This document shows positions 7,665 through 12,782 of a DNA stretch of 12,782 nt, piece by piece (position 1 is the first letter of the stretch; every line of letters starts with the position of its first letter). The stretch is taken from the NCBI GenBank assembly GCA_905201685.1, contig CAJKOW010000049.1:1-12782 (forward strand), given 5' to 3'. The position numbers were made by a program, and so were the translations under genes. Below the pieces are notes generated by a model that was not told where the DNA came from, searched no databases, and was given only the letters and a program-made list of their open reading frames with translations. The stretch comes from an uncultured Bacteroides sp. Lineage in GTDB: Bacteria > Bacteroidota > Bacteroidia > Bacteroidales > Bacteroidaceae.

Positions 7665-8357
7665 CTACAGGATTCCGAGCAAATCTTTCAGGTCGGTAAT
7701 CCGATAAGTGGGCTTAAAGGGAAGAGGGCTATCGCCCGCCACGTCGTAGAACACCTGGTGCATCCCTACCCCAGCGGCACCTTCCACATCGTTCGCCCAG
7801 CTGTCGCCTATCATCAGCGACTCGCCCAGCTGCGACTGCGTGGCCGACAGGGCGAAGTGAAAGATGGGTGCCCGTGGTTTCAGCACCCCGATATCGTCGG
7901 ACAGGACTACCTTCTTGAAATAATGGTCGATGCCGGCCGAACGCATCTTGCGGCATTGCAGTTCCTGAAAGCCGTTGGACAGGATGTACAGGTTGTACCG
8001 CGGATACAGATACTCCAGCACCTCGCGCGCATGTGGCATCAGTCCGCTCTTGGTAGGAATCATAGCAAAGAAGTCGGCCGTAAACGACCGGGCCAGCTCG
8101 GCATCGGCGGCTCCAACGGCCTCGAGCGGATAGAGGAAGCGACGGCGGTTCAGCTCGTCCTTGGTCACCTGCCCGCGACCGTACTCTTCCCACAATTCGT
8201 GGTTGCGTTGCTGGTAAAGAGTGTAGTAATGCTGGAAGGATTGGAAAAACCGGTCGTAACGGTACTTCCGGTACAGTTCCTCGAACGTGTCGCGGGCATT
8301 CTGCGTAAAGGCCCACAGCGTATCGTCGAGGTCGAAAAAGAGATTCTTGTATGGCAT
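7665..8357 (-). CDS. yjjG: HAD-superfamily hydrolase, YjjG-type pyrimidine nucleotidase
   Basis: This is a 230-residue HAD subfamily IA phosphatase. All four motifs are present: DLDDTLW with nucleophile Asp9 and acid/base Asp11; LSNG at 126-129; the motif III lysine Lys160 in VLKPRAPIF; and GDSWANDVEGA with Mg-binding Asp185 and Asp190. The helical cap between motifs I and II is as expected. Overall it looks like YjjG-like nucleotidases, which in E. coli dephosphorylate pyrimidine (including non-canonical) nucleoside monophosphates; substrate is inferred from family only. I chose the ATG at 8355-8357, just before the first strand. The frame stays open to 8483, but the extra 42 codons encode a Pro/Cys-rich stretch unlike any HAD N-terminus. 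The 160-nt GC-rich gap upstream separates it from the coiled-coil lipoprotein gene and holds no evident gene or clear terminator. Confidence 0.87.
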   Translation of the reverse strand: MPYKNLFFDLDDTLWAFTQNARDTFEELYRKYRYDRFFQSFQHYYTLYQQRNHELWEEYGRGQVTKDELNRRRFLYPLEAVGAADAELARSFTADFFAMIPTKSGLMPHAREVLEYLYPRYNLYILSNGFQELQCRKMRSAGIDHYFKKVVLSDDIGVLKPRAPIFHFALSATQSQLGESLMIGDSWANDVEGAAGVGMHQVFYDVAGDSPLPFKPTYRITDLKDLLGIL

Positions 8358-8517
8358 ACGTTTACGGGGATTAAACCGGAAGAAGAAGTCCGGCGGACAG
8401 AAGTCGGGGTGCGTACAATTCGAAGGCACGAACTGCACGGAAAGCGGCGGAACAGTCGGCCCGTTCCGTGGCAATCCGTGCAACCCGTGCCCGGAAAATG
8501 TCAGATGACACCGAAGT

Positions 8518-9396
8518 TTACTTCACCTGGATAACCAGATACTTGGATACGCTCCAGAAATCTTTCGGGTTGGTAATCTTCAAGATAAGTTGTCCCTTGT
8601 CGTCCTTCTCGAGGGCATAGGAACCGGTGGGATGCGTGGTCAGAATGTCGGCATCCTTCGAGTAAAGCTTGATTTCCTTCGTGGTTCGGATGTCAACCTG
8701 CGTGAAATAGTCCTTATTGACGTCGGCATCCTGCATCACTTCGCCCTTCTTGAACAGGCCGGTGTTCGAAAGAATCTTCTGATCCTTCAGTTCCTTCTTC
8801 GTACCGAATACAAACCAGGCAGCATTCAGGGCCTTGTCCTGTTCGGCTACGGTCTTCGACTTGGCCTCGTTTTCGGTAGTCAGCTCTTCCTTGGCTGCTG
8901 TCAGGTCGGACACGGCAGCATCCAGTTCCTGAATGCGGATGTTCTTCGAAGCCAGTTCAGCCTGCAACTCTTCGATGCGTTGCGTTTTCATCACCAGTTC
9001 CTGCGTCAGCGACTCAACGGCTTTCTTCAGCTGAGCCGAGTTGTTCTTGCTGCTTTTCAGCATCGACTGCAACTTGGCAATCTGCTCCTTGTTCTCCTCC
9101 ATCTGCTTGCGGATGAATTCGATGTCGGAAGCAATCTGTTCCTTGGCGCTCAACGAACCTTCGGCAACGGCTCCCCGCTGCAAGTCCACGCGGTTTTCGG
9201 CCGCATTGATCTGGCGGAATCCTTCCGAAACCTCATTGAATGTGCCCATCATCTCGTCCAGCTCGGTATTGCGCTGGCTCAGTTCCATCAAGAGTGAATC
9301 GTTTTCGGCCTGCAAACGGTCCTTGTCCCCTCCCGAAAAGTTGTTACACGATGCCAGCACGGCCGTACAAGCCATTAATACTGCAAACTTTTTCAT
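8518..9396 (-). CDS. Coiled-coil lipoprotein of unknown function
   Basis: The 292-residue product starts MKKFAVLMACTAVLASC, a lipoprotein signal with the lipidated Cys at 17. Residues of about 25-200 are dominated by Glu/Lys/Gln/Leu heptad patterns (for example KEQIAKLQSMLKSS, TQRIEELQAELASKNIRIQ), predicting a long coiled coil interrupted near residues 75-85. A C-terminal globular domain (about 200-292) begins near AAWFVFGTKKEL, contains many predicted beta strands and ends SKYLVIQVK. From memory the architecture resembles the Bacteroides Cbp1-type collagen-binding adhesin family, but I could not check this and do not assign it. It lies 38 nt downstream of rsmI in the same direction, with a purine-rich GAAAGG before the start, so it is probably co-transcribed. 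The likely location is periplasmic or outer membrane. Confidence 0.8.
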   Translation of the reverse strand: MKKFAVLMACTAVLASCNNFSGGDKDRLQAENDSLLMELSQRNTELDEMMGTFNEVSEGFRQINAAENRVDLQRGAVAEGSLSAKEQIASDIEFIRKQMEENKEQIAKLQSMLKSSKNNSAQLKKAVESLTQELVMKTQRIEELQAELASKNIRIQELDAAVSDLTAAKEELTTENEAKSKTVAEQDKALNAAWFVFGTKKELKDQKILSNTGLFKKGEVMQDADVNKDYFTQVDIRTTKEIKLYSKDADILTTHPTGSYALEKDDKGQLILKITNPKDFWSVSKYLVIQVK

Positions 9397-9434
9397 ACGT
9401 TTTTCCTTTCTTACGTTTGAATTAATAAAAGTGT

Positions 9435-10112
9435 TTATTTATCGTCTATTCCTGCTATTACAATCACTATTTCGCCCCGCGGCTCGTTGGTCGTGAAGTG
9501 CTCGATCAGTTCGCCAAGGGTTCCGCGAACAGTTTCTTCGTGCACCTTCGATATTTCCCTCGACACGGAAGCCTGCCTTTCAGCGCCGAAAAACTCGGCA
9601 AACTGGGTCAATGCCTTCAGCAACCGATAAGGTGACTCGTAGAACACCATCGTACGCCGTTCTTCGGCCAAGGCTTTCAGACGCGTCATCCGCCCCTTCT
9701 TCTGCGGCAAGAAGCCTTCGAAGCAGAACTTTTCGTTGGGCAAGCCCGAAGCCACCAGCGCAGGGACGAAAGCCGTTGCACCCGGCAGGCATTGCACTTC
9801 GATGCCCGCACGCACGCATTCGCGCACCAACAGGAAGCCCGGGTCGGAGATGCCTGGCGTGCCCGCATCGGAAATCAACGCCACGGTTTCGCCCCCCCTT
9901 ATTCTATTAACAACGCTTTCCACCGTTTTATGTTCATTGAACTTGTGGTGAGATTGCATGGCATTCTTAATTTCGAAGTGTTTCAGCAAAATGCCCGAAG
10001 TGCGCGTGTCCTCGGCCAATATCAGGTCAGCCTCCTTCAACACGCGGATGGCACGAAACGTCATGTCCTCCAAATTGCCTACCGGAGTAGGTACTACATA
10101 CAGTTTTCCCAT
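9435..10112 (-). CDS. rsmI: 16S rRNA (cytidine-1402-2'-O)-methyltransferase RsmI
   Basis: RsmI 2'-O-methylates C1402 in the decoding centre of the 30S subunit using S-adenosylmethionine. The 225-residue protein shows the tetrapyrrole-methylase fold signatures in order: VPTPVGNLEDMTFRAIRVLK (about 6-25), LAEDTRTSG (about 32-40), LISDAGTPGISDPG (about 79-92), CLPGATAFVPALVASGLP (about 108-125), FEGFLPQKKGRM, FYESPYRL and SREISKVHEE. It is shorter than the E. coli enzyme (about 286 residues) because the C-terminal extension is absent, while the catalytic domain looks complete. It lies 18 nt downstream of the uncharacterised gene and 38 nt upstream of the coiled-coil lipoprotein gene, suggesting one leftward transcript. 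Confidence 0.96.
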   Translation of the reverse strand: MGKLYVVPTPVGNLEDMTFRAIRVLKEADLILAEDTRTSGILLKHFEIKNAMQSHHKFNEHKTVESVVNRIRGGETVALISDAGTPGISDPGFLLVRECVRAGIEVQCLPGATAFVPALVASGLPNEKFCFEGFLPQKKGRMTRLKALAEERRTMVFYESPYRLLKALTQFAEFFGAERQASVSREISKVHEETVRGTLGELIEHFTTNEPRGEIVIVIAGIDDK

Positions 10113-10130
10113 ACCTATATAATCTGTGCT

Positions 10131-10766
10131 TTAGCTGAAATATTTTTTGAGTAGTTCGACAAAGTCGGCCGCCGCCTCGTTTTCTTCGTCGGGCGCCACG
10201 ATGGAATAGAATATGCGCAACGCCTCGTCCAGCGTAGCCGCGTTGCCCAATTGTTCCACCACCTCGTTCATCCGCGCTCCGTCACCTTTGAACAGTTCGC
10301 GCGTGAAGCGGAACGCATCGTTCAGGCTGATGGCATGACGCAGGTCGGTAGCAGGCCGGATGCGTTCGCCCAGGATGGGCGTGACTTGTTGGGGTTGCAC
10401 AGTCGCTTCGGCCGACACCGGCGAAGGTTCGTCTCCGGATGCTGGCCCGACAGACGGGGTTTGAAGTTCCGGCTCAATAATTGGAGTAGGTACCGGTTCT
10501 TCCACTGTCTCCACAACCGGCTTCTCGTACACCTTCGGCTCTGCAGACAGAACAGCAGCCGCAGCGTCAGACACCGTTCCGGCAGGTGCCTCTCCGGCCG
10601 TTCCGCCATCAAGCAGTCGGGACAATTCGTCCAAACGAGCCTGCATCTGACGTATATTCCGCCTGGCTACTTCGCGCAAAGCCGGATTTCCCCCCTGCGC
10701 CACAGCCTGCATCACACATTTCAATTCCTGAATATCCAGTTCAATGTCTGTCAATAAAGTCTGCAT
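10131..10766 (-). CDS. Uncharacterised cytosolic protein, two helical parts joined by a Pro/Glu-rich linker
   Basis: I do not recognise the 211-residue product by function. An N-terminal helical segment (about 1-55, Gln/Arg/Leu-rich, MQTLLTDIELDIQELK...) is followed by a low-complexity Ala/Pro/Glu/Val linker (about 55-130). A compact helical C-terminal domain (about 130-211) contains ERIRPATDLRHAISLNDAFRFTRELF and ends VELLKKYFS. There is no signal peptide or membrane segment, so it should be cytosolic. Similar small proteins with an LxDxISLNDRFRFxRELFxxD-like segment recur in Bacteroidota (recollection, not checked). The arrangement suggests a scaffold or adaptor, but nothing catalytic is visible. 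It is the first gene of the leftward run, 18 nt from rsmI, and diverges from tdk across 113 nt with overlapping promoter elements. Confidence 0.75.
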   Translation of the reverse strand: MQTLLTDIELDIQELKCVMQAVAQGGNPALREVARRNIRQMQARLDELSRLLDGGTAGEAPAGTVSDAAAAVLSAEPKVYEKPVVETVEEPVPTPIIEPELQTPSVGPASGDEPSPVSAEATVQPQQVTPILGERIRPATDLRHAISLNDAFRFTRELFKGDGARMNEVVEQLGNAATLDEALRIFYSIVAPDEENEAAADFVELLKKYFS

Positions 10767-10838
10767 AACCTATCAATATCCATCCTCGTTAATGCCACAA
10801 ATGTAGAAATAAATAATGAAATAATATCTTAAAGCAAA

Positions 10839-10855
10839 CAAAAGTATTACTTTTG
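10839..10855. promoter_or_regulatory. Palindromic divergent promoter core between tdk and the leftward genes
   Basis: CAAAAGTA-T-TACTTTTG is an inverted repeat with 8-bp arms around a single central T. The right arm (10848-10855) is a TAnnTTTG -7 element pointing at tdk, 24 nt before its ATG. The left arm (10839-10846), read on the minus strand, is the same element pointing at the leftward gene, 72 nt before its start. Neither has an obvious -33 TTG at standard spacing. The two elements are one base apart, so polymerases could not occupy both at once. Confidence 0.6.
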
Positions 10856-10879
10856 TACCAAATATAACACTGTACTGAC

Positions 10880-11503
10880 ATGGTATTATTCTCGGAAGAT
10901 CACATACAGGAAACCAAACGCCGGGGCAGGATTGAAGTCATCTGCGGCTCCATGTTCTCCGGAAAGACAGAAGAACTGATACGCCGCCTCAAGCGTGCCA
11001 AGTTTGCCAAACAGCGGGTCGAAATCTACAAACCCGCCATCGACACACGCTATTCGGAAGAAGACGTCGTCTCGCACGAAGGGCACTCCATCCGTTCCAC
11101 CCCCATCGATTCGTCGGCCAGCATCCTGCTGTTCACCTCCGAAGTAGATGTAGTGGGCATCGACGAAGCACAGTTCTTCGACGAAGGCCTGATAGACGTC
11201 TGCAACCAACTGGCCAACAATGGCATCCGCGTCATCGTGGCAGGGCTCGACATGGACTTCCGTGGCCGCCCGTTCGGTCCGATGCCGGGACTGTGTGCCA
11301 TCGCCGACGAAGTATCAAAGGTACATGCCATCTGCGTGAAGTGCGGACAACTGGCCGTATTCTCGCACCGCACCGTGAAGAACGACAAGCAAGTGCTGCT
11401 GGGCGAAACCGAAGAATACGAACCCCTGTGCCGCACGTGCTACCAGCGCGCCGTGGCCGAAGACCGCAATGGCAACAGCGACCAACACCCGCCACACCCT
11501 TAA
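10880..11503 (+). CDS. tdk: Thymidine kinase (type II)
   Basis: This enzyme phosphorylates thymidine to dTMP with ATP in the pyrimidine salvage pathway, in the cytosol and usually as a tetramer. The 207-residue protein shows the P-loop GSMFSGKT (23-30), the catalytic glutamate in DEAQFF (Glu96), the lasso-region segment GLDMDFRGRPFGPM (about 122-135), and the zinc-knuckle cysteines in CVKC (152, 155) and CRTC (184, 187). Length is typical, with a short N-terminal extension common in Bacteroides homologues. The ATG at 10880 lies 24 nt after a TACTTTTG -7 element. The AI-2E-family gene follows 12 nt after the stop, so the two are probably co-transcribed. The YjjG-like nucleotidase about 2.5 kb away is also linked to pyrimidines, but it is in another transcript. 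Confidence 0.97.
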   Translation: MVLFSEDHIQETKRRGRIEVICGSMFSGKTEELIRRLKRAKFAKQRVEIYKPAIDTRYSEEDVVSHEGHSIRSTPIDSSASILLFTSEVDVVGIDEAQFFDEGLIDVCNQLANNGIRVIVAGLDMDFRGRPFGPMPGLCAIADEVSKVHAICVKCGQLAVFSHRTVKNDKQVLLGETEEYEPLCRTCYQRAVAEDRNGNSDQHPPHP

Positions 11504-11515
11504 AACCCTCAAGAT

Positions 11516-12676
11516 ATGGAACGCAAGAAAATCACCTTCGACAGCTTTATCCGCGGCGTCCTCATCGGGGCCATCATCATCGGCATCCTCATGCTGCTCG
11601 AACGTCTGAGCGGCGTACTCCTCCCCTTTTTCATCGCCTGGCTGATAGCTTACCTGATATATCCGTTAGTCACCTTCTTCCAATACAAGCTGCGACTTAA
11701 GAACAGGGTTGTCTCCATCTTCTGTGCCCTGTTCAGCATTCTGCTTGTGGGGGTCGCCGCATTCTTTCTGCTGATACCGCCCATGATCGAAGAGTTCGGC
11801 CGGGTGAAGGACCTGCTCATCGAATACTTTTCGAGTTCGACCAACGAAGGCAACGTTCCTAAAACCCTGTCCGACTTCCTGCGCGACAACATCGACACCC
11901 AACTGCTGACGCAACTTTTCAGTGAAAGAGACCTGCTTTCGGCCCTCAAGGAAACCTTGCCGGGTGTATGGACCATCCTGTCCGAGTCCGTCAATCTGCT
12001 GTTCAGCGTGTTCACGTTCTTCATCATCCTGTTGTACATCGTCTTCATCCTGCTCGACTACGAAAGCATTGCCGAAGGCTGGCCCTACTTAGTACCCGCC
12101 AAATACCGCAAGCTCGTCACGGGCGTACTGAACGACGTCAAGAACGGCATGAACCGCTACTTTCGCGGTCAGGCTTTTGTAGCCTTGTGCGTCGGCATAC
12201 TGTTCAGCATCGGCTTCCTCATCATCGACTTCCCCATGGCCATCGGCTTAGGACTGTTCATCGGAGCACTGAATCTGGTACCCTACCTGCAAATCATCGG
12301 GTTTATCCCCACCATCATCCTGGCCATACTGAAAGCTGCCGACACGGGTGGTAACTTCTGGCTGATTCTGGCAGCAGCCCTTGCCGTCTTCGTTGTTGTT
12401 CAAATTATCCAAGATGGCTTCATCGTCCCACGGGTTATGGGAAAAATTACCGGCCTCAACCCGGCCATCATCCTGCTCTCCCTGTCAGTATGGGGCTCGC
12501 AGATGGGTATGCTGGGCATGATCATCGCCCTCCCGCTAACCACACTGATGCTCTCCTATTACCAGCGATTCATCATCAGCCGGGAAAATATTCACAAAGA
12601 AGAGGACACTGATAATCAGGCATATTTAGAAAAAAGTGACTCAAACGAAGAAAAAAAATCATCAAAACCCTTGTAG
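11516..12676 (+). CDS. AI-2E family (PF01594) polytopic membrane protein
   Basis: The 386-residue protein has about eight hydrophobic segments. A pair lies near residues 14-52 and one at about 65-88. An extended soluble region (about 90-155) is followed by a long segment (about 155-180, LLFSVFTFFIILLYIVFILL) and several more to about 350. Family landmarks include the first-helix P in LPFFIAWLIAYLIYPLV, NRYFRGQ in the cytoplasmic stretch, ALNLVPYLQIIGFIPTIILA, and the C-terminal QDGFIVPRVMGKITGLNPAIILLSL. The last 40 residues are hydrophilic and acidic/lysine-rich. The family name comes from an AI-2 exporter proposal for E. coli TqsA; other members are Na+/H+ antiporters, so no substrate is assigned. 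It is the second gene after tdk. Its last codon and stop overlap the -33 region of the tRNA-Lys promoter. Confidence 0.93.
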   Translation: MERKKITFDSFIRGVLIGAIIIGILMLLERLSGVLLPFFIAWLIAYLIYPLVTFFQYKLRLKNRVVSIFCALFSILLVGVAAFFLLIPPMIEEFGRVKDLLIEYFSSSTNEGNVPKTLSDFLRDNIDTQLLTQLFSERDLLSALKETLPGVWTILSESVNLLFSVFTFFIILLYIVFILLDYESIAEGWPYLVPAKYRKLVTGVLNDVKNGMNRYFRGQAFVALCVGILFSIGFLIIDFPMAIGLGLFIGALNLVPYLQIIGFIPTIILAILKAADTGGNFWLILAAALAVFVVVQIIQDGFIVPRVMGKITGLNPAIILLSLSVWGSQMGMLGMIIALPLTTLMLSYYQRFIISRENIHKEEDTDNQAYLEKSDSNEEKKSSKPL

Positions 12677-12700
12677 GTTCAAAAAAAGTCCTTACCTTTG
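12671..12700 (+). promoter_or_regulatory. Bacteroidota promoter of the tRNA-Lys gene
   Basis: TTG at 12671-12673 (-33) and TACCTTTG at 12693-12700 (-7, full TAnnTTTG match) are separated by 19 bp, the standard spacing for the Bacteroidota primary sigma factor. Transcription would begin near 12706-12708, giving a leader of about 30 nt before the mature tRNA end at 12736. The -33 TTG is also the last sense codon of the AI-2E-family gene. Confidence 0.8.
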
Positions 12701-12735
12701 CACTCGCAATCAGGAAATGATAGCAAAACAGGTTT

Positions 12736-12782
12736 GATTCGCTAGCTCAGCAGGTAGAGCACAACACTTTTAATGTTGGGGT
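12736..12782 (+). tRNA. tRNA-Lys(TTT), 5' part only
   Basis: The window ends inside this gene. The acceptor 5' strand GATTCGC is at 12736-12742. The D-arm GCTC/GAGC is at 12745-12748 and 12757-12760, with loop AGCAGGTA. The anticodon stem CAACA/TGTTG is at 12762-12766 and 12774-12778, with the 7-base loop CTTTTAA placing anticodon TTT at 12769-12771 (lysine). The variable loop, T-arm and 3' acceptor strand lie outside. A clear promoter is 36 nt upstream. Confidence 0.93.

Noticed and set aside
8358..8483. N-terminal extension of the HAD protein by 42 residues
   Set aside because: The extension is Pro/Cys-rich, has no HAD similarity, and the fold begins right at the ATG at 8357.
7662..8534. 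Rightward open frame (290 codons) opposite the HAD gene
   Set aside because: It is antisense to a gene with all four HAD motifs; GC-rich codons on the other strand explain the lack of stops.
11516..12676. Quorum-sensing signal exporter
   Set aside because: The AI-2E family label covers transporters with different substrates, and no AI-2 synthesis or signalling gene is nearby.

Overview
The window looks like chromosomal DNA of a gut-type Bacteroidales bacterium (Bacteroides, Phocaeicola or a close relative). The main evidence is an adjacent SusC/SusD outer-membrane pair, Bacteroidota-style promoters (TAnnTTTG at -7) instead of sigma70 hexamers, and near relatives of Bacteroides housekeeping proteins. 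I cannot name the species.

Layout. (1) 1-526 is the 3' end of a VapE-family (virulence-associated E) ATPase gene, GC-rich and cut by the window edge. (2) 527-6283 is a visibly more AT-rich block: a SusC-type TonB-dependent transporter, a SusD-type lipoprotein and a third surface lipoprotein in the SusE/F position, co-directional with short gaps and closed by a strong hairpin. This is the core of a nutrient-uptake operon, but no glycoside hydrolase, sensor or sigma/anti-sigma gene is present, so no substrate can be assigned. (3) 6284-6947 has no intact gene. It holds a decayed fragment of another Fn3-like surface protein, a textbook bidirectional terminator, and five tandem copies of a 23-bp palindromic repeat. 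(4) 6948-10766 is a GC-richer leftward run: an uncharacterised protein, rsmI (16S rRNA methyltransferase), a coiled-coil lipoprotein, a YjjG-like HAD nucleotidase and a MarC-family membrane protein. (5) 10880-12676 runs rightward: tdk (thymidine kinase) and an AI-2E/PF01594-family membrane protein, 12 nt apart. The two groups diverge from a short region with a near-perfect palindrome containing a -7 element on each strand. (6) The window ends inside a tRNA-Lys(TTT) gene with its own promoter.

The most interesting observation is the SusC gene. Its plug, barrel and C-terminal end are intact, but the expected signal peptide and nearly all of the N-terminal carboxypeptidase-regulatory-like domain are missing. 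Recognisable homology begins abruptly near nt 867, and the sequence before it resembles no SusC N-terminus. The downstream SusD and lipoprotein genes are intact. This fits a recent 5' truncation, or a silent cassette of a DNA-inversion (shufflon-type) SusC/SusD system whose expressed 5' end lies elsewhere. The second idea is inference: no recombinase or matching inverted repeat is visible here.
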